64,000 bases of DNA from Methanimicrococcus sp. OttesenSCG-928-J09. Lineage in GTDB: Archaea; Halobacteriota; Methanosarcinia; Methanosarcinales; Methanosarcinaceae. The position numbers and the translations under genes were made by a program. The stretch is taken from positions 20,811-84,810 of the forward strand of contig JAJDHP010000002.1 of the NCBI GenBank assembly GCA_030266245.1. The letters run 5' to 3'. Below, piece after piece: positions 29,088 to 37,609 of this stretch. The notes beneath the pieces were generated by a model. It ran no database searches and was not told where the DNA came from. It was given only the letters and a program-made list of their open reading frames with translations. Every line of letters starts with the position of its first letter. Position 1 is the stretch's first letter.

Positions 29088-29543
29088 TTATTCATCAGAA
29101 TCCATATTTATTGAATTTTCTTTCTCTTTTTCAAACCAATTAATTATATTCATGGCGGGTAAAATAATTTCTCCATAATTACTTATAGAGGTAATTGATG
29201 ATACCACCGTTCGTAAATACGGGAACAAAATTGTAATTGCATTAACATTTGTGTACATTTCTAAATCTTTTGTTGATTCGGCGGTGAAATAGCCATCAAT
29301 ACACACATTTAAATTAAGAGCTACCTGCTCTTTATGATTAATTCCTTTAATTTGAACGGCTAAACTTGCCAAAAAATCATTTTCAGTTAATGTTCTAATT
29401 CCTTTTGAGAAATTTACATCTAATGCTATTTCTGCATCTTTTTCATCTTCAAAAGTTTGAGGGGGTATTACCTCAAACTCTATTTTTTTCACTCCATGTG
29501 AGCGAAAAAGCAGTGAAGTTGAAACAATATTTTTGGAATTCAT
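29088..29543 (-). CDS. SecB-like chaperone of a toxin-antitoxin-chaperone module
   Basis: C-terminal NAITILFPYLRTVVSSITSISNYGEIILPAMNIINWFEK resembles the SecB YLFPYARExISxxxxRGxFPxLxLPPxNF motif. Confidence 0.7.
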   Translation of the reverse strand: MNSKNIVSTSLLFRSHGVKKIEFEVIPPQTFEDEKDAEIALDVNFSKGIRTLTENDFLASLAVQIKGINHKEQVALNLNVCIDGYFTAESTKDLEMYTNVNAITILFPYLRTVVSSITSISNYGEIILPAMNIINWFEKEKENSINMDSDE

Positions 29544-29866
29544 GATACCATTCCATTAATGTTATTTTCAACTGCCATATTATAATGAAAATCACTAACC
29601 TTTGTGTAAGTATCTTTTATCTTAAAGGATAAGTTAAGTTCATTTTGGTCTTTTTCAACATAGGCTTTCGATGATATTGTGAAATAATACTTACCTACTA
29701 TCGTTTCTCTTTCATCGTAAAGTTCAGATAGTAAATACTCTGCTCGATTCATATACATTGAGCCACGTGGTGCAGTGCTGTTTCCATATTTCTCTAGCAA
29801 TGCTTCAACTTCTTCGGGATTCATTCCTTCAAGAAATTCTTCCACCTTTTTGATGATGTCAGTCAT
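29540..29866 (-). CDS. candidate antitoxin between ART-like toxin and SecB-like chaperone
   Basis: Start MTDIIKKVEEFLEGMNPEE with GGAAGGTG upstream; stop overlaps start of the chaperone ORF. Confidence 0.6.
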   Translation of the reverse strand: MTDIIKKVEEFLEGMNPEEVEALLEKYGNSTAPRGSMYMNRAEYLLSELYDERETIVGKYYFTISSKAYVEKDQNELNLSFKIKDTYTKVSDFHYNMAVENNINGMVS

Positions 29867-29883
29867 CCTAAACACCTTCCGAT

Positions 29884-30573
29884 TTATTTTTCTCTTGTAA
29901 CTATTCTCAAATAGTCGTCTATATGTTCTTTCGTAATCTCGCATTTGCATCTATTGACTATAAATTTTTCATTTTTTATGCAGTATATCTTATTTGGTAT
30001 GTTATGTTGTGGTAAAATACTATCTTTTTTTATCCTATATACATTTAAAGTTAATGTTACCATATCATAAATATCTTTAAGACCTAATTCTTCAAACAAA
30101 ATGTTGTATATTGTTGTATCGCTTATATCAACATTTTTTGTGCTCCTATAAAATAACCGATATATTGTTTCAAATATTTTTTTGTTTTTTACATTATCCA
30201 TATCAAGATAATTCACAGATTCAAATTCTGATATAATGACTGCATGTTTATCATTAAAACACTCAATTAAATCATCTAATTCTCTACTATTTAGATTATG
30301 TCCTCTTGATTTTTTTCGAATTGCATCTTTTACAATTTCTGGTTGGTGTTCTCGACCCCATCTCCATTTTATAGCCAAATATTCGCAATCGTAAAAATAA
30401 ACTCCATTACCTAAATATAAAGTATCATCGTCTTGTGATGGAAGAAATCCGCCTTTTATAATCGGTTTCGTATTTTCACAAGCCGTTCCATGAAATAAAA
30501 TAAAATTCTGTCCTGTATTTAATGAAAACTCTCTTAAATAAGGTTGGTAAAAATCTTTTATTTCAACGGACAT
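29884..30573 (-). CDS. ADP-ribosyltransferase-like (H-Y class, PARP/DUF3990-like) toxin
   Basis: NFILFHGTACENTKPIIKGGFLPSQDDDTLYLGNGVYFYDCEYLAIKWRWG: H-G-T and G-x-G-V-Y-F motifs. Confidence 0.65.
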   Translation of the reverse strand: MSVEIKDFYQPYLREFSLNTGQNFILFHGTACENTKPIIKGGFLPSQDDDTLYLGNGVYFYDCEYLAIKWRWGREHQPEIVKDAIRKKSRGHNLNSRELDDLIECFNDKHAVIISEFESVNYLDMDNVKNKKIFETIYRLFYRSTKNVDISDTTIYNILFEELGLKDIYDMVTLTLNVYRIKKDSILPQHNIPNKIYCIKNEKFIVNRCKCEITKEHIDDYLRIVTREK

Positions 30574-30641
30574 GCCTATAACATTTAAATCTAGTATTAT
30601 ATATTTAACGGATGAAATTAAAAGTATTCGTAAACTTCAAT

Positions 30642-30851
30642 CTAATTTAGTGTTATATAAATCATATTTTTATTTACCAATAAACAGTGTTTCCTTTTAT
30701 TCCCGAATTTAACAGTCCTTTCTCGTGCATTTTTTCTAAATGATTCTTTGCAGTCTGCCAACGCCATTTCAACTCTTTCAGAAATCTCTTTCGTACTGAG
30801 TGGTTTATTTGAAAAAGCTTCATGATAAATGTTTTGAAATAATCTTAACAT
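30642..30851 (-). CDS. small putative HTH protein, terminates with TAG
   Basis: MLRLFQNIYHEAFSNKPLSTKEISERVEMALADCKESFRKNARERTV...; start inside the TIR-bounded element. Confidence 0.5.
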   Translation of the reverse strand: MLRLFQNIYHEAFSNKPLSTKEISERVEMALADCKESFRKNARERTVKFGNKRKHCLLVNKNMIYITLN

Positions 30852-31276
30852 GAAAAGAGGTTTGTGTAAAAAGTAATTAACTTGTGTATAAAGTCGTGAA
30901 AAAAATCGACTTTTTACACAAAGCCGCAGCAGCCGTTTTCGCATTCGATTTAAAGAAATAGAAACAGATCGAAAATCGGATAGGAATCAAATTGGAGAAA
31001 TATTGGAGAATATTAGAAAACACATAAAATGTGTCAAAAAATGTATCAAATAATGTTTCAAACCCTTTAACTGCGCCGATTGATAGTATTTTTGAAACAA
31101 TTCAATTTCGGAACGTATTTATAACATGTCCTGCTTCTTTAAGGTAATTAATTTATTAGGATTCTTACGTACTTCTTTTGCTTAGCATTTGACGACCAAC
31201 AGTTTCTTTTAAATTAGTTTTATCGAAAAGTTGACACTCTCAAAAAGTGCCGGCAAAAAAATTAAAGGTAATTAAA

Positions 31277-31504
31277 ATGTTTAAAAATTCAATGTTTAAG
31301 AACAGTAATGAAAACGTCTCCGCTCCGGTTTCCGAAGGCAAGACATACGACGTCAAAATCGAAGACATCGCACAAAAAGGCGACGGAATTGCCAGAATCG
31401 AAGGCTACGTCATCTTTGTCCCCGACACAGTTTCCGGCGAAGAAGTGACCGTTAAAATTACAAGAGTTCTTCCCAAATACGCATTTGGAACTGTCGTCGA
31501 ATAA
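31277..31504 (+). CDS. TRAM domain protein
   Basis: YDVKIEDIAQKGDGIARIEGYVIFVPDTVSGEEVTVKITRVLPKYAFGTVV. Confidence 0.9.
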   Translation: MFKNSMFKNSNENVSAPVSEGKTYDVKIEDIAQKGDGIARIEGYVIFVPDTVSGEEVTVKITRVLPKYAFGTVVE

Positions 31505-31729
31505 TTCTAACGAATTCAAATTTATAAACAGGCTTCGGCCTGAGGTGTTTTGAGATCTCTCAAAACATTCTTTTTTTAAAATAATTAAATCGGTTGAGAG
31601 CAGACATGCTTTACTTTTTCGTTTAGGTTAGCCAAAAAAAAGATTGACCCGGATTTTCACCCGAATCAATCTGAAGGGAAGGGATTCGTTTTTTTGAAGA
31701 TATGAGAAGTTCGCAAAAAATCAACGGAA

Positions 31730-32671
31730 TTATTTTCTGCGAATTAACAAAACTGCGCCGGCAACTGCGATGAGTGCCAAAAGGATGCCGAAGCCCGGTG
31801 TTTCTTTGTCGGGGGATTCGGCGGGCGCGTCAGCGACGGTTCCGTAGAATTGCGGCAAAACCGGGAAAGTGTATGTGGCTTTGTAAGGTGTGCCGTTCAC
31901 ATCAGCAGAAGCGACGAAAGACCAAACGCCCTGTTCAGGGATTGCTGAAACAAAGTTTCCGAATTCATCGGTCATGGCGCGTTTGGAGTAGATTAAATAG
32001 ATGCTTTCGCCGGTTGCATAGTTTGAAACGAGCATGTCGTTCAATTCTTTTGCTTCGGCTGCTGTTTTCACAGGTTCGACATAGTACATAACATTCTCTG
32101 CATTGCTGCCGTTTCCGTAAACAAGTTTTCCGTAAACTGTTTCGCCTTCAGCAAGACCGCCCATGCGTGTGAACATTGTAAATTCAAGGGGAAGACCAAG
32201 GTTTTTGTTCCAGTCATTCCAAGTTCCGTCACCGACAAAAACAGCCAGTTTCGGAATTTCGGTTGCGCTTTCGCCTTTAACAGTTGTGTAAAGGAAGTAA
32301 GTACCGCTTTGTGTAAAATTGTAGTTGATTTTCTGGTAGGTCAAAGATTCTTTTTCGCCGGTCAGAATTTTGTCAACCTGCTCTGTTGCGGATTTGGAAG
32401 TAACATTTGTTTTTGTGCCGTCAGGTGCAACGACTGTCACGTTAACCGGTGTTGTCAAGTTGCCGAAATCATATTCAAATCCATGTCCGTGAATAATAAG
32501 AATGGATTTTGTTGTTCCTTGCTTGATGATATAATCGTTGTAGTCAGCTTCCATCGCGTCGGTAATGTTGTTGCCGACAATTAAAGCTGCATTGTGTGCG
32601 GAAGCAGGAGCTGCCGCGAATAATAAAACCAAAAGTGAAATTAACCCAATCACTGTCATTTTTTTAAACAT
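31730..32671 (-). CDS. secreted DUF4198-like protein with PGF-CTERM-like anchor
   Basis: Signal peptide ending SAHNAALIVG; C-terminal ETPGFGILLALIAVAGAVLLIRRK. Confidence 0.7.
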   Translation of the reverse strand: MFKKMTVIGLISLLVLLFAAAPASAHNAALIVGNNITDAMEADYNDYIIKQGTTKSILIIHGHGFEYDFGNLTTPVNVTVVAPDGTKTNVTSKSATEQVDKILTGEKESLTYQKINYNFTQSGTYFLYTTVKGESATEIPKLAVFVGDGTWNDWNKNLGLPLEFTMFTRMGGLAEGETVYGKLVYGNGSNAENVMYYVEPVKTAAEAKELNDMLVSNYATGESIYLIYSKRAMTDEFGNFVSAIPEQGVWSFVASADVNGTPYKATYTFPVLPQFYGTVADAPAESPDKETPGFGILLALIAVAGAVLLIRRK

Positions 32672-33164
32672 TATTGATTCTCCATAAATGCCCTTTCAGA
32701 TATTCCAAAACTCAAAGACGGGCATACAATTAGAACTATTAACACGCCTTTTAAAAAACATGTTAAAACGTATAATCAAATTAAACATATTTAAAACATT
32801 TCGTTGAAAAGATAAAGAACATCATCTAAAAAGATAATATAATTATCACTACAAAAATAAAAAAAGAAAGCAAGAGGTTGCTTTCAAAGAGAGTGTTTTT
32901 ATGATTGAAGGAGGATTACAAGAGGATCGTATTCAAAAAACAAAGCTTTTTGTGTTACGATATTTCATAAAAGTAATAACCTGTATAATAACATTTCGTT
33001 TTTTTACGAAAAAGAGATGAAAAAATAAAATAACTCAAATGAAATTGAAAAACTCACGATCTGCACCATTTTTCTGTAAAACAATAAAAATGCACTTGGT
33101 TTTTCATTCATTTTTTATTATATGCACCTGCCGAACGCAAAACTAATTAGCAGCAGGAGGCGGT

Positions 33165-33320
33165 GTTTGTTACCAATTGGAGTCAGGTTTTAGTTTTGCA
33201 GTGGGAGGGAGGTTTGCATTTAAAATCGCTGCGCGATTTTAGCGGCTGCCGCCGCTGTAATACAGTTACAGAACAGTACCATTTCAGCAGAACAGCCGCC
33301 GCGTGCGATCAGCATCATTT
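33165..33320. repeat. modular intergenic repeat (C'-B'-A' copy)
   Basis: TTGGAGTCAGGTTTTAGTTTTGCAGTGGGAGGGAGGTTTGCATTTAAAATCGCTGCGCGATTTTAGCGGCTGCCGCCGC. Confidence 0.75.
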
Positions 33321-33384
33321 TCAAAGAAATTAATAAAAATCGAAACTTCGTTTTAACGTAATAAAAAAGAAAAGAAAAACGATA

Positions 33385-34092
33385 TTATTCGTCTTTCTTT
33401 GAATCGGTTTGAGTTTCTTCCGGTTCTTCAATGTGTTCGGATTCGGGCTCGAGTTCAGCCTTTTCAAACGGCTCAAAAACAGGCGCCGTTTTTTCAACGG
33501 ATTCGGAACCCGTAATTAATTCTTCGTCATCATCCTCGCCATCGTCTTCGGAAACCAAATCAGGCGTCTGGTCATTGACAATATGAACCAATTCCGACAA
33601 CTCTTCCGAAAACTGAGAAGTCAACTGCTCCTTGAAATGATCGGACTGAATGTTGTCCTTTTCTCTGCGTTCGATATCCAAAAAGACATAAGAACCTTCG
33701 TGGAAGTCGAAATCGTCGCAGTAATCACCCTGACGCTTGCCGCAGTAAGCGTCAAAAAGCGTCTGGTCGCACGGCGGAATGTTGATGTTGTAAGCAGCGC
33801 GGCCCATCACGTGACCGGCAACCGGCGCGGTCATCAAAAGGAAAATACCAATCGCGATTGCTTTTAAACCAAAAGCCGTCAAACCGTCCTGAATCAAAAT
33901 GCTGAGAAGCACGAAAAACGCGCCTGTTGTCGCAATTTTTGTCGTCGCGTGCAATCTGTTATAAATATCCGGCAGACGAATCAAACCGATCATACCGACC
34001 AGAACGTCAAAGACACCGAACAAAAGACAGGCGTAGCTGAGATAGAGACGGATTGTCGCAAAGTCAATGCCTGCTAAAAAGTCCAAAGCCAT
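33385..34092 (-). CDS. mrpG: Na+/H+ antiporter subunit MrpG with long acidic C-terminal tail
   Basis: GVFDVLVGMIGLIRLPDIYNRLHATTKIATTGAFFVLL; about 100 aa Asp/Glu-rich tail. Confidence 0.88.
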   Translation of the reverse strand: MALDFLAGIDFATIRLYLSYACLLFGVFDVLVGMIGLIRLPDIYNRLHATTKIATTGAFFVLLSILIQDGLTAFGLKAIAIGIFLLMTAPVAGHVMGRAAYNINIPPCDQTLFDAYCGKRQGDYCDDFDFHEGSYVFLDIERREKDNIQSDHFKEQLTSQFSEELSELVHIVNDQTPDLVSEDDGEDDDEELITGSESVEKTAPVFEPFEKAELEPESEHIEEPEETQTDSKKDE

Positions 34093-34364
34093 CAGAGCAC
34101 CTCACCTTTGTCAATGTATTTGGAAAGCGCAAGCGTACCGATAAACGAAATGAGCGCCAGCAAAATCGCAATATCAATCAGGAACTGAGACTGCTGGGAG
34201 AACGCGTAAATGGCAAAGATAACAACAAGCGTGTTGCCGATTGCATCCAGCGATGCGACTCTGTCCATAATAGTCGGCCCGACAAAAAGACGGTAAACCG
34301 CTAAAAACAAAGCGAGAGTTGCAATCACAAGCGCAATGCTCGTCACAAGTCCGAACTCAATCAT
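34092..34364 (-). CDS. mrpF: Na+/H+ antiporter subunit MrpF
   Basis: YRLFVGPTIMDRVASLDAIGNTLVVIFAIYA. Confidence 0.9.
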   Translation of the reverse strand: MIEFGLVTSIALVIATLALFLAVYRLFVGPTIMDRVASLDAIGNTLVVIFAIYAFSQQSQFLIDIAILLALISFIGTLALSKYIDKGEVL

Positions 34365-34873
34365 TCAAACGCCTCCAAAACGACTTCTTCCAAGTCCTCA
34401 CGAATCGTATCACGAACTTCTTTCGGACTTTCAACGTAAATGGAATGAACATAGAAAATGCCCGGTCCTTTCAGAGTCTTGTTTTTGACGTGAACATCCA
34501 TAATCAAAGTTCCCGGCGTTAACGAAATCGTGTTTGCGAGCATCGTTGTAGAAATGCTGCGGGATGTCGTAAACGGATAAGCGATAATTCCCGGACGGAT
34601 ATCCAACTTCGGCTGAAGGATCTTGTGCATCATGAACAAGTTCGCCTTGAGAATCTCGCGGAACAGCACATAAGTGTATTTAATTTTTGCCGGAATTTTA
34701 CGAATCACATCTCCGGCCGTATCCGTAAACGTAAACATATCTCTAAACGGATACAGAATCAGCACCGAAAAGAGAACGCCGAGCAGATAATTACCGATGG
34801 TAAAGCTGCCGCTGAGTAAAATCCAGATAAAGCCGAGCACCATATAAATTGTGTATTTCATTATTCGAATCAT
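34361..34873 (-). CDS. mrpE: Na+/H+ antiporter subunit MrpE
   Basis: LANTISLTPGTLIMDVHVKNKTLKGPGIFYVHSIYV. Confidence 0.9.
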   Translation of the reverse strand: MIRIMKYTIYMVLGFIWILLSGSFTIGNYLLGVLFSVLILYPFRDMFTFTDTAGDVIRKIPAKIKYTYVLFREILKANLFMMHKILQPKLDIRPGIIAYPFTTSRSISTTMLANTISLTPGTLIMDVHVKNKTLKGPGIFYVHSIYVESPKEVRDTIREDLEEVVLEAFE

Positions 34874-36576
34874 CTCGGAGCACCTCCCAAAACGGCAGTA
34901 ATGTATTCCGTCGGATCAAGAATTTGTGTTGCGATTATATTTGATATTTCATAAAGCGGTTCAGGGAAAATTCCCAAAAGAATGACAGCTGCACACAAAG
35001 CGGCAATCGGGAAAGCGATTTCAAATGAAATCTTGTGCTTTTTCACAGGAGCTGATACTGTTGCGTGTGTCGCTGTCTGCATTGCTGCTTGTGCTTGTTC
35101 TGCTTGTGCAGACTCTGCTGTCGAAACAGCTGCCGATTCCGCTGCTGCATTTTCGCCTTCAAGCATCGGAACATCAGTAACGCCGTCTTCCGCTTCTTTT
35201 AAGCTTCCTTTGTTTTCGCCCCAGAAGACGGCAATCCAAGTTCTGAACATGTAGAAAATGGTAATGACCGCCATCAGAACAGCGATTAAAAGCGGCAGCC
35301 AAAATTCCCCGCTGACAGCTGATTGGAATAAAGCGAACTTTGAAACAAAGCCGCCCATCGGCGGGAATCCGGCAATCGACATCGTGCCGATTAAGAACGC
35401 CATTGAAAAGAGCGGCAGAATCGTAATCAATCCGCCCATTTTACGAAGGTCGCGCGTATGCGTTTCGTGAATAATTCCGCCCGCTGTCAGGAAAAGCATG
35501 GACTTGGCAAGCGCGTGGTTAACCAGATACATAATGGCAGCAGCAATCGCGCCGACAGTTCCGAGCGACAAACCGAGCAGAACGTAGCCGATTTGAGAAA
35601 CACTGGAGTAAGCCAGGACGCGTTTGATATCCGTTTGTCCCATGGCCGATATCGCGCCGACTGCAATCGTCAGCAGCGAGAAAAACATCAGAATCGGCAG
35701 GAAGAACGCCTGAGTCGGGTACAGTATCAAGAACAGAACACGTAAAATACAGTAAGCGCCGACCTTGATTAAGATACCGCTGAGCATCGCCGAAATCGGT
35801 GTCGGTGCTGTCGGGTGAACATCCGGAAGCCAGAAGTGAAGCGGAACAAGCGCTGCTTTGTTGCCGAAAACGACAATGAAAAGAAGCGCGGCGGCAATAA
35901 TCACCCATGGAATGGATCCTGTCTCGGCAATCATTTGGATTTTAGCGGAAAGATCTGCCATATTTAAAGAGCCGACTGTTGCATAAATTGTTACGATTGC
36001 AACCAACATCATAAATGAGCCGATCATGCCGAGTGCCATGTATTTGTAAGTCGCTTCCAGCTTGTGCGCCGTATCCGTAACGCTGAGTGCTTCGTTGGCC
36101 ATAATCAAGCCGGTGGACGACAAGAACATAATTTCAAAGAAGACGAACAAGTTGAACAAATCGCCCGTTAAGAAAATGCCGAAAATACCGGCCATCATCA
36201 AGTAGTAAAGCGGATAGTAGCTCATTGACAATGATTTCTTTTCAATGTAATCAAAGGAATAAATCATAACGAGCAGACCGATAAACGCAGTCAGAAGAAC
36301 CATCAGAGCCGACAGCATATCGCCGACTAAAACGATTCCGTATTTTCCGAATTCTCCGATATCATACACCTGAATACCGTTTTTGTAAACGACCCAAAAC
36401 AGAATAGCAGCGATAACCAGTAAAGTAGTTGACGCGATAACAGCCATGACTTTTTGGGCTTTGGGCTTGTTTCTTAAAAACAGCATAACAGGCGCCATCA
36501 GTAAGCCGATTGCAATCGGAAGCACTGTAATATTGCTGAGAATAAATGTCTCAATCCATGAAAGTAAAGAAATCAT
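34870..36576 (-). CDS. mrpD: Na+/H+ antiporter subunit MrpD
   Basis: GNKAALVPLHFWLPDVHPTAPTPISAMLSGILIKVGAY. Confidence 0.9.
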   Translation of the reverse strand: MISLLSWIETFILSNITVLPIAIGLLMAPVMLFLRNKPKAQKVMAVIASTTLLVIAAILFWVVYKNGIQVYDIGEFGKYGIVLVGDMLSALMVLLTAFIGLLVMIYSFDYIEKKSLSMSYYPLYYLMMAGIFGIFLTGDLFNLFVFFEIMFLSSTGLIMANEALSVTDTAHKLEATYKYMALGMIGSFMMLVAIVTIYATVGSLNMADLSAKIQMIAETGSIPWVIIAAALLFIVVFGNKAALVPLHFWLPDVHPTAPTPISAMLSGILIKVGAYCILRVLFLILYPTQAFFLPILMFFSLLTIAVGAISAMGQTDIKRVLAYSSVSQIGYVLLGLSLGTVGAIAAAIMYLVNHALAKSMLFLTAGGIIHETHTRDLRKMGGLITILPLFSMAFLIGTMSIAGFPPMGGFVSKFALFQSAVSGEFWLPLLIAVLMAVITIFYMFRTWIAVFWGENKGSLKEAEDGVTDVPMLEGENAAAESAAVSTAESAQAEQAQAAMQTATHATVSAPVKKHKISFEIAFPIAALCAAVILLGIFPEPLYEISNIIATQILDPTEYITAVLGGAPR

Positions 36577-36992
36577 CCGTGAAGCCTCCTGAGTTCATCC
36601 ACGTCGGTTGTCCCGTATTCTTCGCTGATGCGGTAAGCGAGCGTCAGCAAAATTGCCGTTGTCGCGAAACTGATAACGATAGCGGTCAAAACGAGCGCCT
36701 GTGTCAGCGGGTCAACAAAAGAATTGTTTTCCGTAAAGCCGGTAACAATCGGTCCCAAGATACCGTTTGCGAAATCATCGGTAAAAATGAAACCGGCGTG
36801 TTCGTTAATCGTTTCCGTCAGAATCGGAACAAGCGTTCCTGTAAAGATACCCGAAGTCACGATCGTTAAGTTAATCGAGTGACTGATTAAACTGAAACCG
36901 ACAGCGATTTTCATAATATCGCGGCGAAGAATCATATAAACGCCGATACCGAAAACCAATGAAATCGTCAGCGCTGTAAATACTTCCGTCAT
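36573..36992 (-). CDS. mrpC: Na+/H+ antiporter subunit MrpC
   Basis: NuoK-like; DPLTQALVLTAIVISFATTAILLTLAYR. Confidence 0.92.
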   Translation of the reverse strand: MTEVFTALTISLVFGIGVYMILRRDIMKIAVGFSLISHSINLTIVTSGIFTGTLVPILTETINEHAGFIFTDDFANGILGPIVTGFTENNSFVDPLTQALVLTAIVISFATTAILLTLAYRISEEYGTTDVDELRRLHG

Positions 36993-37609
36993 TTGGATTC
37001 CTCCGTTTTTGCTGTTACGTTTGCAGCCGTGTTTGCGGTCATATTCACGGTCGTGTTTGCCGCCGTGCTTGTCGTCACGTTTGCTGCCTCTGTTTTAGAA
37101 GGTGCTTTGGGTTTTAAGCTGAATTCTTCCGCTTCACCGAGCAAATCAGCGCGGTCCGCTGTCGGTTCATCGGGTTCTCTCACGCGGTCGGATGCGATGC
37201 TTGTTAAAATGAAAAGCAAAGCGCCGATAACGGTAAAGTAAACGCCGACATCGAAGAACATGGACGAGAGAAGTTCAATGTGTCCGATGGAAATTCCTAA
37301 AATTTCCAAATGGAAGAAGTCAAAAGCGCTTCTGAAATAATTGTGATTGACAACCAACGGGGCGATTGCCGTAATGGATGCGAACAGAAGACCATACGCG
37401 ACCCATGCCAGCCAATCCGGTTTCAGCCGGTTATTAATGTATTTCATTCCATACGTGACGTACACCAGCGCGATGGCGCAGACGAACAAAACACCTCCGA
37501 CGAAGCCGCCTCCCGGATAATTACCGCCGTTTAAAAGCAGGTAAATCGAGAAGAGCATACAGATAATAAGAACGCCTCTTGAAATTGTTTTTGCGATAAT
37601 CGTGCTCAT
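36989..37609 (-). CDS. mrpB: Na+/H+ antiporter subunit MrpB
   Basis: LLLNGGNYPGGGFVGGVLFVCAIALVYVTYG; MFFDVGVYFTVIGALLF. Confidence 0.9.
   Translation of the reverse strand: MSTIIAKTISRGVLIICMLFSIYLLLNGGNYPGGGFVGGVLFVCAIALVYVTYGMKYINNRLKPDWLAWVAYGLLFASITAIAPLVVNHNYFRSAFDFFHLEILGISIGHIELLSSMFFDVGVYFTVIGALLFILTSIASDRVREPDEPTADRADLLGEAEEFSLKPKAPSKTEAANVTTSTAANTTVNMTANTAANVTAKTEESK

Larger units (their letters stand above)
28957..30924. mobile_element. 1,968 bp element with terminal inverted repeats and 11 bp flanking direct repeats, carrying a TAC module; no transposase
   Basis: Left CGCAGCAGCCG|GCTTTGTGTATAAAGTC..., right ...GACTTTTTACACAAAGC|CGCAGCAGCCG; further TTGTGTAWAAAGT subterminal copies at both ends. 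Confidence 0.7.

Noticed and set aside
30618-30644. Fourth amber read-through (ORF 30642 ends in TAG)
   Set aside because: Read-through adds only 7 residues (IEVYEYF) before TAA, with no coding signature; could be a genuine TAG stop
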